Notes: generated by a model from the sequence alone, not told the origin. DNA of 64,000 bases from MPNP01 sp965221445 (GCA_965221445.1 CBDCSF010000013.1:2914001-2978000), one strand, 5' to 3'. Counted from the first letter of the stretch, positions 17,953 to 27,780 are shown. Translations and numbers: made by a program.

Positions 17953-18714
17953 TTGGAATCCCTCCTTAGAGAATTCATACCTGAAATAACCTCGCAAGGA
18001 TTATTGATTGTATCGGTTGGTGCATTTATCTCAGGTCTAGTACGGGGTTTTTCGGGATTTGGAACAGCGATGGTTTACTTGCCGTTTGCGGGATCTCAAA
18101 TGTCCCCAATTTGGGCCTTGACCACAATGGTTATTATGGATTTACTCGCCCCAATAACCCTGGTTCCCAAAACTCTCAAGGATACTTATCTACCGGATAT
18201 CTATAAATTAGGTTTGGGGGCCCTGATTACCTGCCCGCTAGGGGTATTGGTTCTTATCATGTTGGAGCCGGAAATATTTCGATATACAGTTTCCCTTCTT
18301 ACCTTCTTTTTATTGATCCTCTTGGTATTTGGTTTCAGGTACAGGGGGAAACTGACCACTCCCCTGATTGTAGGAACAGGAGGCTTGGGTGGTTTTCTCT
18401 CAGGTACTGTGGGGCTTCCAGGTCCACCTGTAATTATGCTCTACCTAGCCAGCACATTACCGGCCAAAACCATTCGTGCCAATCTTTTCATCTATCTGAT
18501 ATTGGCTGATATATTGTTATTGGGTGTTTTCGGATATGAGGGGCTTATGGATCTGTCGGCAGTAATCCTAGGCGGCGTAGTTTTTTTTCCTTATCTCACT
18601 GCCTTATGGGTGGGAACTTACTTTTTCGATTCTGAAAGGGAAAAACAATATCGAAATATAGCTTATCTCATAATTTTCTGTTCTGCCATGTTAGGTTTAC
18701 CACTCTGGTATTAA
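17953..18714 (+). CDS. TauE/SafE (TSUP) family membrane transporter
   Basis: The 253-residue protein is almost wholly hydrophobic, with about eight membrane segments. The paired family motifs are GLVRGFSGFGTAMVYLP in the N-terminal half and GGFLSGTVGLPGPPVIMLYL in the C-terminal half. TSUP proteins move sulfite, sulfonates or other organic anions. The start appears to be TTG at 17953, nine bases after secF, so it may be read with the sec genes. The specific substrate is unknown. Confidence 0.85.
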   Translation: MESLLREFIPEITSQGLLIVSVGAFISGLVRGFSGFGTAMVYLPFAGSQMSPIWALTTMVIMDLLAPITLVPKTLKDTYLPDIYKLGLGALITCPLGVLVLIMLEPEIFRYTVSLLTFFLLILLVFGFRYRGKLTTPLIVGTGGLGGFLSGTVGLPGPPVIMLYLASTLPAKTIRANLFIYLILADILLLGVFGYEGLMDLSAVILGGVVFFPYLTALWVGTYFFDSEREKQYRNIAYLIIFCSAMLGLPLWY

Positions 18715-18886
18715 TTTCCGTTGAATTGGAGGGTTTAATTTTTTCCAACAAACCCACATTTGGAATTAAGATAGCCCATGTATCCAATCAGGGTACTTAT
18801 CCGAGAATTTCAAACTGGAAATACTTGTTGAAAAGGTTATCTTATCATTAAGGGTAGAAGTCTCGAATTTTAGTTAGGAGAATAGT

Positions 18887-19486
18887 ATGACATTTAAATT
18901 ACCTGAACTTCCCTATTCGCATGGTGATCTTGCCAATGGAGGGATGTCCCAAGAAACTTTGGAGTATCATCATGGACTCCATCACAACGCCTATGTAGAG
19001 AATGGCAACAAATTGATTGCCGGTACAGAATGGGAAAACAAGTCTCTTGAAGAGATAGTGGTTGGTACCTACCAAAGTGGTGCTGTTGCTCAAAATGGAA
19101 TTTTCAACAATGCATCACAGCATTGGAATCATTGTCAGTTCTGGGAAATGATGGGACCAGGAAATTCAGCAATAACATCCGAACTGGAATCGGCTATCAA
19201 TGACAACTTTGGTTCAGTGGCTACATTCAAAGAAAACTTTGTTGCTTCCGGAGTCGGACAGTTTGGCTCAGGTTGGGTCTGGCTCGTTAAGGAAAGTGAT
19301 GGATCACTGCAAATTACCAAAACTGAGAATGGAGTTAATCCCCTTTGTTTCGGGCAAACTGCATTATTGGGCTGTGATGTGTGGGAACACTCCTACTACA
19401 TTGACTTCAGGAACAAACGACCAGCATATTTGACAAACTTCCTGGATAACCTTGTTAACTGGGAAAACGTAGCAAGCAGATTGTAA
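18887..19486 (+). CDS. sodB: Superoxide dismutase, iron type
   Basis: The 199-residue protein converts superoxide to hydrogen peroxide and oxygen in the cytoplasm. Metal ligands are seen in LEYHHGLHHNAY (first His near residue 28), WNHCQFW, and the CDVWEHSYYIDFRNKRP block that supplies Asp and His. The Gln in FGSGWVWL-adjacent positions and overall length fit SodB. The gene has its own upstream gap of about 170 bp and is probably monocistronic. Confidence 0.94.
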   Translation: MTFKLPELPYSHGDLANGGMSQETLEYHHGLHHNAYVENGNKLIAGTEWENKSLEEIVVGTYQSGAVAQNGIFNNASQHWNHCQFWEMMGPGNSAITSELESAINDNFGSVATFKENFVASGVGQFGSGWVWLVKESDGSLQITKTENGVNPLCFGQTALLGCDVWEHSYYIDFRNKRPAYLTNFLDNLVNWENVASRL

Positions 19487-19527
19487 ATTTTTGAATTACA
19501 ACCAACCCATACCTAATTATCAACCCA

Positions 19528-20472
19528 ATGAGGGAGGGTAGCAAGGGAGTACTGGCCATGGCTTTGGCCAGTACGATCTGGGGTTTTACGGGTTATTACT
19601 TCAAGGCCCTGGATCAAGCTTCCCATTGGGAAGTGTTGGCACATAGGATATTCTGGTCTCTTATAATATTTTTTCTAATTATTATCCTTCGGAAAAAGGG
19701 TAAGGAATTCAGGTCACTTCTGTTTTCTGATCTTCGAACGACCATCAAATTTCTCTTCGGAAGTTCGATGATTACCGTGAATTGGATAATTTTCCTCTTT
19801 GCAGTTCAGAACGGTAAAGCTACTGAAGCCAGTTTGGGATATTTTATTTTTCCACTTACTGCAGTCCTGGTCGGTTCAACTTTTCTAAAAGAGAGATTTA
19901 CAATTTGGCAATGGGTTGCAGTCGGTGTAGCGACAGTAGGTGTAGGAATACTCACTGTTAGTAGAGGTGTACTTCCTTGGATTCCACTTAGTCTAGCAAT
20001 AACATTCCTAGCTTATGGACTAGTCAAGAAAAACCTAAGGATAGATCCCATTCTGTCGGTCACAACTGATGTACTGCTAGTTGCTCCGATTGCGTTGGGT
20101 TTTATCCTGTATCTACATTTATTTGATATTGGAGAAATTGGCACAAAGGAGGTTGGTTTTTTTGGAACCAATCTGTTTTATACCATCATGTATATTTTTT
20201 CAGGTTTGTTTACTGCAGGTCCACTGATCCTGCTTTCCTATTCTACCTCACGAATAAGATATACAGAGGTGGGATTGATCCAGTATCTGAATCCTACCAT
20301 ACAGTTTCTCCTTGCTACCCTTATCATCGGAGAGGTGGTTTCCGATGCAACCATAGTTTGTTTTTGCTTCATATGGATAGCATTAGCTATCTATACGTTT
20401 GAACAGCTAAGACTTGAAAAGGATTCTCGCAATCGTGAAATCAGGTCCGGGAAGGTTTTTTCAACAAAATAA
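19528..20472 (+). CDS. rarD: RarD-type EamA/DMT permease
   Basis: The 314-residue protein has ten membrane segments and the RarD start GVLAMALASTIWGFTGYYFK. ALDQASHWEVLAHRIFWSL follows, typical of the chloramphenicol-sensitive protein RarD subfamily. The exported or imported substrate is not known. Its last 82 bases overlap the convergent LOG-family gene, so the two C-termini are encoded on opposite strands of the same DNA. Confidence 0.88.
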   Translation: MREGSKGVLAMALASTIWGFTGYYFKALDQASHWEVLAHRIFWSLIIFFLIIILRKKGKEFRSLLFSDLRTTIKFLFGSSMITVNWIIFLFAVQNGKATEASLGYFIFPLTAVLVGSTFLKERFTIWQWVAVGVATVGVGILTVSRGVLPWIPLSLAITFLAYGLVKKNLRIDPILSVTTDVLLVAPIALGFILYLHLFDIGEIGTKEVGFFGTNLFYTIMYIFSGLFTAGPLILLSYSTSRIRYTEVGLIQYLNPTIQFLLATLIIGEVVSDATIVCFCFIWIALAIYTFEQLRLEKDSRNREIRSGKVFSTK

Positions 20473-20978
20473 AGCTGGTTACTTTGGGGTTCAGCAAATC
20501 CATTATGGATTATATTCTCAATTAGTCTTGGTATACCGTCCCAATAACCTTCAAAGTTAAACAAAATAATAGGTTTGTTATGCCACCCAAGTTGCTTCCA
20601 GGTGAGGACCTCAAAAAATTCCTCCAAGGTCCCAATACCTCCAGGTAGAACAACAACAGCATCAGAACAATTGAACATTACGCTCTTGCGTTCCTGAATG
20701 GTTGTGGTCTTTACGGTGTAATAGAGATCAGGTAGGGCTTCCTCAGGAAATCGGGATGGGATAACACCAATGACATTTCCCCCATTGTTGCGCGCCGCTT
20801 TGGCAGTTGTTCCCATTAAACCGGAACTGCCGGCACCATATAACAGATCCCACCCTTCTGCAGCGAATGATTTGCCGATTTTTTCGGCAACTTCAATAAA
20901 TCGAGGGTTTTTACCTGGACGCGAACCGCAGAAAACGCATACGGTCGGTTTAGAATTTTCAGTTTTCTTATTTTTCAT
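20391..20978 (-). CDS. LOG family protein (TIGR00730), nucleotide 5'-monophosphate phosphoribohydrolase
   Basis: The 195-residue protein has the lysine decarboxylase-like Rossmann fold of LOG proteins. These split a base from nucleoside 5'-monophosphates (cytokinin activation in plants, purine turnover in bacteria). Motifs are VCVFCGSRPGKNPRF, LLYGAGSSGLMG, the catalytic PGGIGTLEEFFEVLTW near residue 110 and KPIILFNFEGYWD. The first motif has SRPG where many have SSxG. Its 3' end overlaps rarD by 82 bp. Confidence 0.88.
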   Translation of the reverse strand: MKNKKTENSKPTVCVFCGSRPGKNPRFIEVAEKIGKSFAAEGWDLLYGAGSSGLMGTTAKAARNNGGNVIGVIPSRFPEEALPDLYYTVKTTTIQERKSVMFNCSDAVVVLPGGIGTLEEFFEVLTWKQLGWHNKPIILFNFEGYWDGIPRLIENIIHNGFAEPQSNQLYFVEKTFPDLISRLRESFSSLSCSNV

Positions 20979-21066
20979 ATATATTAACTGTCAAGTGGTG
21001 TATTTTGATTAGGTAACTTTATTTAGAAAAAAGTAAAATGCATCTTATGGTTAAAAGAAATAGTAC

Positions 21067-22926
21067 ATGGCGGATAACTCATCTGACAATAGCAGAAATA
21101 TAATAATCGGTATAATTGTTCTTTTGGCAATTCTATTGCTGGTATTTTTACTTACCAGTCAACAGGATGAAGTAGAAACTCCCTCCGAGAAAACGCCTGT
21201 TTCCGAACAGGGAGAGACTGCCGAGGAACCTCAGGATGATGGAGAACAGACTTCAGTTGACGAGGAAACAGTTTCAGAAGAACCTGTAGAACCAAAAGAT
21301 GAAGTTGTCGAAGAGGGTTCAAAGGAAGAAGCAACACCTGAAGTTGTAGTTTCTGAGAAAGAAGAGAGTGTTGAAGAATCTCCACCTGCTGAGAAAACAG
21401 TTTCAGAAGAACCTGTGGATGATGCAGAACAACCCACGGGTGACGAGAAAACAGTTTCAGAAGAACCTGTGGATGATGCAGAACAACCCACGGGTGACGA
21501 GAAAGCAGTTTCAGAAGAACTTGTAGAACCAAAAGATGAAGTTGTTGAAGGGGGTCCACAGGAAGAAGCAACACCTGAAGTTGTAGTTTCTGAGAAAGGA
21601 GAGAGTGTTGAAGAATCTCCACCTGCTGAAGAAACAGTTTCAGAAGAACCTGTGGATGATGCAGAACCCACTGTTGACGAGAAAGCAGTTTCAGAAGAAC
21701 CTGTAGAGCAAAAAGATGAAGTTGTCGAAGAGGATCTAAAGGAAGAAGCAACACCTGAAGTTGTAGTTTCTGAGAAAGAAGAGAGTGCTGAAGAATCTCC
21801 ACCTGTTGAGGAAACAGTTTCAGAAGAACCTGTGGATGATGCAGAACAGCCCACGATTGATGAGAAAGCAGTTTCAGAAGAACCCGTTGAGCAAAAAGAT
21901 GAAGTTGTCGAAGAGGGTCCACAGGAAGAAGCAACACCAGAAGTTGTAGCTGCTGAGAAAGAAGAGGGTGTTGAAGAATCCCCACCTGTAGAGGTAACAG
22001 TTACGGAAAAACCAAAGGCCAATACCGTACCCAAACCTGGGATTCCGGTTGAAGTTAACGAAAATCATGTTCAAATTATCGCACCAACTTTTGATGTGGT
22101 ACGTATTTCAGATGGGGGAGCCTCTGTGATTGCAGGAAGATCTTCTCCCAGTGTCCCTATACTTGTTCTGGCTGATTCAAAATCAATAGCTGAGGAAACG
22201 ACAAATTCCAATGGTGAGTTTACAGCAATCTTTTCGTTGGTACTTTCCACTGAACCGATTGAAATTGTATTGGCGGCAGTCGCTCCAGACAACTCATTGA
22301 TTTATTCAAAGGAAATCCGCGTTGTTGCGAGGCCTGTGGGAAACCAGGAAGAAGGTGGTTCTGTACCGATTGAGCAAGTACGGATTGTTCAGGATGATGA
22401 TGGAATCAGGGTAGTTAATACCCCAGACAAGGAACAGCTACTTGAAATGGTGACCTATGAAGATACCGGGCATGTTAATTTATTAGGTAGTGGAGACCCA
22501 GAGAACAAGGCCAGAATTCTACTAGATGGAAAGCAAGTAATTTCTGAAACCATAGATGAAGAAGGTAAATGGGAAGTAGAATTGACTTCTGTTGAACCTG
22601 GTGACTACCTCCTGACCATTGATGAAGTCAGCGATGAGGGCAATGTTATTGAGAAAGTAGAAACGCCCTTAAGGATTGAACCGCCCTCTCATGCCTTGGA
22701 AGCAAAAGAGAAAATTCAGGAAAATCCAAGATTGGCAAATCTTGTAACAGTCCAAAAAGGATTTACACTGTGGGGCATTTCCAGACGAAATTATGGGTTA
22801 GGAAGGCTATACGTTCGTATTTACAATGCCAACAAAAACCAGATTGATGATCCTGACTTGATTTATCCCGGTCAAATATTTGTTGTACCAGTTGGTGAAA
22901 ACGAAGCACCGGCACCATTAAAATAG
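21067..22926 (+). CDS. Membrane-anchored LysM protein with long acidic repeats
   Basis: The 619-residue protein has one N-terminal membrane helix (IIIGIIVLLAILLLVFLL, residues about 12-29). A Glu, Val and Pro-rich repeat region covers residues about 55-320. Two beta-rich Ig-like modules (FDVVRISDGGASVIAG; HVNLLGSGDPENKARILLDG) and a C-terminal LysM domain (VTVQKGFTLWGISRRNYG, ending PDLIYPGQIFVVP) follow. LysM binds peptidoglycan, so the protein probably spans from the inner membrane to the wall, with the acidic repeats as a spacer. Similar single-pass LysM proteins occur in alphaproteobacteria. The exact role is unknown. Confidence 0.85.
   Translation: MADNSSDNSRNIIIGIIVLLAILLLVFLLTSQQDEVETPSEKTPVSEQGETAEEPQDDGEQTSVDEETVSEEPVEPKDEVVEEGSKEEATPEVVVSEKEESVEESPPAEKTVSEEPVDDAEQPTGDEKTVSEEPVDDAEQPTGDEKAVSEELVEPKDEVVEGGPQEEATPEVVVSEKGESVEESPPAEETVSEEPVDDAEPTVDEKAVSEEPVEQKDEVVEEDLKEEATPEVVVSEKEESAEESPPVEETVSEEPVDDAEQPTIDEKAVSEEPVEQKDEVVEEGPQEEATPEVVAAEKEEGVEESPPVEVTVTEKPKANTVPKPGIPVEVNENHVQIIAPTFDVVRISDGGASVIAGRSSPSVPILVLADSKSIAEETTNSNGEFTAIFSLVLSTEPIEIVLAAVAPDNSLIYSKEIRVVARPVGNQEEGGSVPIEQVRIVQDDDGIRVVNTPDKEQLLEMVTYEDTGHVNLLGSGDPENKARILLDGKQVISETIDEEGKWEVELTSVEPGDYLLTIDEVSDEGNVIEKVETPLRIEPPSHALEAKEKIQENPRLANLVTVQKGFTLWGISRRNYGLGRLYVRIYNANKNQIDDPDLIYPGQIFVVPVGENEAPAPLK
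21260..22010 (+). repeat. In-gene tandem repeats of the LysM protein
   Basis: Four copies of an approximately 60-residue unit run VEPKDEVVEE, EEATPEVVVSEK, EESPPAEETVSEEPVDDAEQ. A perfect 54-bp tandem duplication occupies 21394-21447 and 21448-21501 (18 residues, TVSEEPVDDAEQPTGDEK). Such identity suggests recent slippage or recombination, and length variation between strains is likely. Confidence 0.9.
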
Positions 22927-22933
22927 ATTTTGC

Positions 22934-25900
22934 CTAACGGTCTTGGTTATTTTCCGCTTCCTTATATTCTGAGTTCTCAGAATGGATATCCGTTGGTTCC
23001 CCACCAATTTCTTCTTTAGGTGCAATATCACCCTCGATAATTTCCCCTGGTGGTTGTTCAATCGCCTTCGAGTCTTGTGGCAGGGGAAGGAGAACCTGTT
23101 GAAATTGATCCCAGTCTATGTTGATTTGGGGTAATGAACTGGCAGCAATTCGTAATCTGCGGTCCATGGATATACGGCTTTTGGGACCCAAAACCAAAGA
23201 CGCGACGGTATTTGAGGACCTGTACGTTCCTTTCTCTATCCAAACCCTTATGGCGAGCATGGCAGGAGTAAAAGCTAGTGTCAAGAGCACTGAAGTGCCA
23301 AGACCAAATACAACAGCCGTTGCGAGTGGTTTCCACCAAATTGCATTGGGAGAATCTAAAACATAACCTCCATCTCCAAAGTCAAATGATATACCCAGCA
23401 TCATAGGCGTCAGACCTGCCATGGTGGTAACTGTTGTTAAGAAAACAGGACGAATCCTTGATTCTACAGTTCTGATGATGGCTTCAATCCTTGGCATGTA
23501 GTTTGAATATTCGTTATAAGTATCAATCAAAACGATATTGTGATTAACAACGATACCGGCCAATGCCACAATCCCCGTTCCCGTCATAATGATTGAAAAG
23601 GGCTGACTCATGACCTGCATACCTATAAGGACGCCAGTTATCGAAAGAACAACAGCAAAGAGAACAAGAACCGAATTGTAAAAACTATTGAACTGGGCCA
23701 AGAGTACTACAAACATTAGCCCCAACGCCCCAAGGAAAGCAAACATCAGAAACGTTTGACTTTCATTTTGCTCTTCCTGGTCACCTGTCCATTCCCAGGA
23801 AAAATTCGGATCAGAACCAAATGTTTCCTCGAGCCATTCTTCCAAATAAGCTACCCTTTCTGTTGCGGTAATTGCATCACCATTCTCGTTGAAGAGATTT
23901 GGTAATAAACCTGCACTTATTTGAATATACCTGTCACCATCATGCCTTTGAACCTCGCTCAACTGCTGTACTGGTTTATAACTAAGAAAATTGGATACAG
24001 GTATTAAACCGTTTAGGGTTCTGACCCGGAGGGTTTCCAGTGTGGACAGTGTCCTTTCCTCTTCCGGGAAGCGTACACGTATATCAATTTCATCACTAAG
24101 ATTGTCCAAACGAATAGTATCCAGCACGACACCACTCGTTACCATTCGTATCATTGAACCCACAGAGACAACATCAGCCCCGAATCTTGCGGCCTTGTCG
24201 AGGTCAATATCTATTTGCCAGTCAATACCGGGAAGCGGTCTGGTATCTTCAACAAATACAAGTCCTTTGGACTCTTCAAATTTGGTATATATGATTTCCG
24301 TTTTATCAAGAAGATCCTCCCAGGTTGAACTTTTCAACCTCAAATTCAAGGGTTTCCCCTGTGAGGGCCCTCGGGCGACCTCGTAAGTATCTGTCCTGAC
24401 ACCCGGAATAAACGACATTATATCTTCCAGCTTTTCGATTATCAATCTACTGTCTTGAACAGATTCAATCATGGATTGGCGTTCCTCCCATGGGTGGAAT
24501 TCAATTTGAATTGCACCAATCGTATCAACCGGAGCTTGCTCATTATCACGAAGCCCAGCAACTCCTGTAAATGAAAATATTGATCCAATACCTTCCGTAT
24601 CCATGATCTCTTTTTCGACCGAAGTGACTAGAAAGTCTTTTTCTTCCAGACTCATGTTACCCCGGGCAAGGACATTGATCCCTATCATGTCTGGTTCGGC
24701 ATCAACAAAGAAATTGACACCATAATTGTTTTCGGAGTAACTTCTGAAAGTACCAATTACAAATAGGATGGTTCCAGCAATAACAATTATAGGCATGATC
24801 GGATTGCCAACGATCAGTTTAATTATCCTACCAACAAGTGATTTTGAAGTATTATTTGAACTGTAATAGATATTTTTTCGCTTGAATACGGACCCTATGG
24901 TAATTGACATCAACAGGGCACTGAGACAAAAAATGATAGCCCGTAAAAAGAGCGTAGCCAGAGAACTCCCGGAGTATTCCATGAATGTGAGAGTTGTAGT
25001 CACCAGGGAGGAGCCTGAAAAAACAACGAGAACAATCGCTATGCAACTTAAAATTAGCCTGATAAGGAAACTTAAATTTCTTAATAAATCAGTCAGATGC
25101 GATAATTTAACGGAAATTCGACCTGCCAAACCACCTACTACCGGAAGGAATATCAAGGCCACAACGAGCGATGCAGAAAGTACAAAAATAAGGGTGATAG
25201 GCAATGTTCCCATGAACTCGCCGGCCATACCAGGCCAAAATAGCATGGGAAGAAAAGCGCAAAGAGTGGTGGCTGTTGAGGAGATAATTGGCCAGAACAT
25301 GCGCTTTGCTGCACTGGTGTAAGCGTTCATGGGGCCTACACCCTCACTGATTTTCTTATCGCCAAGTTCCACGACGACAATGGCACTATCGACCAGCATA
25401 CCAACAGACAGGATCAAGCCAAACATGACAATGTTGGATATTGATATTCCGAGAACCGCGAGAAAGATCGAACAGAGCAGGAATGAGGATGGAATCGCAA
25501 ATCCTACCAATAATGCAGACCTGAACCCCAACGAGGCAAGGATAACAATCATAACAAGGGCAACAGCAGTTAGTACAGCACCTTCCAAACGAGAAATCAT
25601 ATCCTGAGTATAAAAGCTTTGATCCTGCACAAAATCCGCATTTATTGATCTATTCAATTCCTCCGGGAGGCTTTGCATGAATTCACGGGTTGTAGCCTTT
25701 ACCAGGTCAGCTGTGTCGATTTCATTAGTTCCCTTGCGCTTAACGATCTGAAGGCCCAAGGTTGATTCACCATTAAAACGGGCATAGCCGATTCGGTCTT
25801 CAAACGTCAATCGTACCTCAGCAATATCACCTACAGTAATAACTCGGTCGCCATTTATTTTTATAGGCAAGTCTTCGATATCCGCGAGGGTTTGAAAGGA

Positions 25901-26593
25901 TGAGGGTATTTTAATCGCAAAAGCCCCTTTGTCTGTTTCAACTTCACCTGCTGCAACCAATTGGTTATTGCGAGTAATTACGGCGTTAAGTTCATCGGCA
26001 GTTATACCAAACGACTCCAAGCGGATGGGGTCAATAATGACCTCAATCATTTCCTTACGATTACCAGACAACCCAACTTCCAGTATTGGAGGTAGAGCTT
26101 CAAGTGTGTCTTTTAGGTCACTACCTACCTTTTGCATGGTTCTTTCAGGTAATTGTCCGGCAAGTACAACAACCAGAATTGGAAATTCGGCAAAACTGAT
26201 TTCATTGATGCTAGGCTCCTTTGTATCAGGAGGAAAATCACTTTTTGCCTGATCAACCTTTTCCCTTATTTCAGCCAAGGTTGCACTTTGGTCCAGACCA
26301 AACTCGAACTCAAGAATAACCGCTGCATAACTCTCAGCAGCAATAGAGTTCAGGTTTTTTAAACCCGTCAGGTCCGAAAGGTTATCCTCCAGTGGTTTGA
26401 CAAGAAGTTGTTCACTATCTTCGGAGGAAATGCCATTATGAACGACAGAAACATAATAGACGGGTATTGTGATATCGGGGGATCCCTCCTTGGGGAGATT
26501 AAGATAAGCAGCAATTCCAGCGGTGATGGAGAAAATTACCATCGAAAAAATCATGCTGGGGTGCTTGGAAGACCAATCAACGATACCTTTCAT
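22934..26593 (-). CDS. RND (AcrB/HAE1-type) efflux permease
   Basis: The 1219-residue protein is a proton-driven RND pump, with two repeats of six membrane helices and two large periplasmic loops. It begins IVDWSSKHPSMIFSMVIF and has the TM4 proton-relay region SVGMLVDSAIVVVEL near residue 400. The second-half counterpart is GIVALAGIVVNHNIVLIDTYNEY. It is longer than AcrB (about 1050) because of extra hydrophobic segments mid-protein (about 500-620) and a charged C-terminal tail. The start overlaps the adaptor gene by 4 bp (ATGA). Confidence 0.92.
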   Translation of the reverse strand: MKGIVDWSSKHPSMIFSMVIFSITAGIAAYLNLPKEGSPDITIPVYYVSVVHNGISSEDSEQLLVKPLEDNLSDLTGLKNLNSIAAESYAAVILEFEFGLDQSATLAEIREKVDQAKSDFPPDTKEPSINEISFAEFPILVVVLAGQLPERTMQKVGSDLKDTLEALPPILEVGLSGNRKEMIEVIIDPIRLESFGITADELNAVITRNNQLVAAGEVETDKGAFAIKIPSSFQTLADIEDLPIKINGDRVITVGDIAEVRLTFEDRIGYARFNGESTLGLQIVKRKGTNEIDTADLVKATTREFMQSLPEELNRSINADFVQDQSFYTQDMISRLEGAVLTAVALVMIVILASLGFRSALLVGFAIPSSFLLCSIFLAVLGISISNIVMFGLILSVGMLVDSAIVVVELGDKKISEGVGPMNAYTSAAKRMFWPIISSTATTLCAFLPMLFWPGMAGEFMGTLPITLIFVLSASLVVALIFLPVVGGLAGRISVKLSHLTDLLRNLSFLIRLILSCIAIVLVVFSGSSLVTTTLTFMEYSGSSLATLFLRAIIFCLSALLMSITIGSVFKRKNIYYSSNNTSKSLVGRIIKLIVGNPIMPIIVIAGTILFVIGTFRSYSENNYGVNFFVDAEPDMIGINVLARGNMSLEEKDFLVTSVEKEIMDTEGIGSIFSFTGVAGLRDNEQAPVDTIGAIQIEFHPWEERQSMIESVQDSRLIIEKLEDIMSFIPGVRTDTYEVARGPSQGKPLNLRLKSSTWEDLLDKTEIIYTKFEESKGLVFVEDTRPLPGIDWQIDIDLDKAARFGADVVSVGSMIRMVTSGVVLDTIRLDNLSDEIDIRVRFPEEERTLSTLETLRVRTLNGLIPVSNFLSYKPVQQLSEVQRHDGDRYIQISAGLLPNLFNENGDAITATERVAYLEEWLEETFGSDPNFSWEWTGDQEEQNESQTFLMFAFLGALGLMFVVLLAQFNSFYNSVLVLFAVVLSITGVLIGMQVMSQPFSIIMTGTGIVALAGIVVNHNIVLIDTYNEYSNYMPRIEAIIRTVESRIRPVFLTTVTTMAGLTPMMLGISFDFGDGGYVLDSPNAIWWKPLATAVVFGLGTSVLLTLAFTPAMLAIRVWIEKGTYRSSNTVASLVLGPKSRISMDRRLRIAASSLPQINIDWDQFQQVLLPLPQDSKAIEQPPGEIIEGDIAPKEEIGGEPTDIHSENSEYKEAENNQDR

Positions 26594-27732
26594 AGGGTGT
26601 CCTCCATATAAGTTGCTTCCACTGGTGTTCCGTCAATCACAAATTCCTGACCTACAACGATTACATCCACTTTGGAAGGAAGGCCTTGAACCCAAGCACC
26701 ACGTGGGGAATCCAGCACCAGATTTACAGGCTCAAACTTGGCCACATCATCGACAATCGTGCGTACACCTATTTGTCCCTTGTCATCAAGGGTTAGAGAT
26801 GATTGGGGAATTAAATGGGCTCTGGTTTCTTCGGCTAGAATGGAAATTTCAGCAGTAAGCCCATCGCGGATGCCTAAATCACTATTGTCAACTGTTATTT
26901 CGACTTTAAAGGTTCGGGTGCTTTGATCAGCTGATCTTGAAAGAAAGGTCACAATCCCTTCAATATCCCGACCAGAAATCAATTTTGCCTGGGCAGGTAT
27001 TCCAATTTCCAGTTTATCAACATCATTTTCGGAAACATAACCAACGATCTTGATAGGGTTAAGTTGAATTATCCTGGCACAAAGGGAGCCGGTTTGAAGA
27101 AAAGAACCTATTTCGGCAGCATCCGTTTCAAGTAGACCATCAAAGGGTGCAATTATGGATAATCTGGAAATTTCCTTTTTGGCTCTTTCAACAGCCGCAA
27201 GAGTTGTCTGCAAGATAGCTTGGGTTGAGGTTTTGTTGGCTTCAGATCCTAACCCTCCATCAGCTAATCTTGAGGCCGTCAAGGCATTGATTTCTGCAGA
27301 ATTCAATTGGGCTTCGGCCTCCTCCAGAGCAACCAATCTTGTACCAGGATCCAATTCGCAAAGAACATCACCCTTTTTGACATTCTCACCTTTTCTGAAA
27401 GGTTCTGATATGACCAGCCCTGAAGTTTCGGATTTGACATCAACATACCTTGCGGCTTCTGTTGTTCCAGTCAGCGTTACTCTAGTTTCGATCATTTTAT
27501 CTTCAAAAGTTGTTGCAAAGACACGAACGCGTTTCGTTTCTAGGTCGTCACTATCAGTTTGATTCTGAACATCATTGGATTCTTCCAACTGGGCGTTTTC
27601 TTCCTGCGTGGAAGAAAAACCAATTAATCTTCTGAGAAGGTCACGTTCAACTACAAATAAATAGAGTAGTCCCGTTACGATTAGAGCTGTGATTATTGGA
27701 ATAATTCGCATATTACATTTGCCATAACCCAT
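26590..27732 (-). CDS. RND efflux periplasmic adaptor (membrane fusion protein)
   Basis: The 380-residue protein has an N-terminal membrane anchor (IIPIITALIVTGLLYLF). The paired biotinyl-lipoyl halves read RKGENVKKGDVLCELDP and RLSIIAPFDGLLETDAAEIGSFLQTGSLC. Between them is a short alpha-helical hairpin, and a beta-barrel domain follows. It links the RND pump to an outer membrane channel, which is not encoded here. ATG 27732 or 27711 could both be the start. It is translationally coupled to the downstream pump gene. Confidence 0.9.
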   Translation of the reverse strand: MGYGKCNMRIIPIITALIVTGLLYLFVVERDLLRRLIGFSSTQEENAQLEESNDVQNQTDSDDLETKRVRVFATTFEDKMIETRVTLTGTTEAARYVDVKSETSGLVISEPFRKGENVKKGDVLCELDPGTRLVALEEAEAQLNSAEINALTASRLADGGLGSEANKTSTQAILQTTLAAVERAKKEISRLSIIAPFDGLLETDAAEIGSFLQTGSLCARIIQLNPIKIVGYVSENDVDKLEIGIPAQAKLISGRDIEGIVTFLSRSADQSTRTFKVEITVDNSDLGIRDGLTAEISILAEETRAHLIPQSSLTLDDKGQIGVRTIVDDVAKFEPVNLVLDSPRGAWVQGLPSKVDVIVVGQEFVIDGTPVEATYMEDTL

Positions 27733-27756
27733 TTCCCATCACGGGAATTTCTTTAG

Positions 27757-27780
27757 AATATAGCACCTGAGGTGCATATA
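27757..27780. promoter_or_regulatory. Candidate operator upstream of the RND operon
   Basis: A near-perfect dyad GCACCT-G-AGGTGC (27763-27775), extended by flanking TATA and ATATA, lies about 30 bases before the adaptor start. The centre is too tight for an RNA hairpin, so a dimeric repressor site (TetR or MarR type) is more plausible. No regulator gene is adjacent. Confidence 0.4.

Noticed and set aside
21152..22034. Two long antisense open frames (277 and 267 codons) opposite the LysM gene
   Set aside because: They arise from the repeated low-complexity codons of the sense gene. Their Ser/Thr or Leu/Gln-rich products show no domain, and the sense frame has a clear LysM domain.
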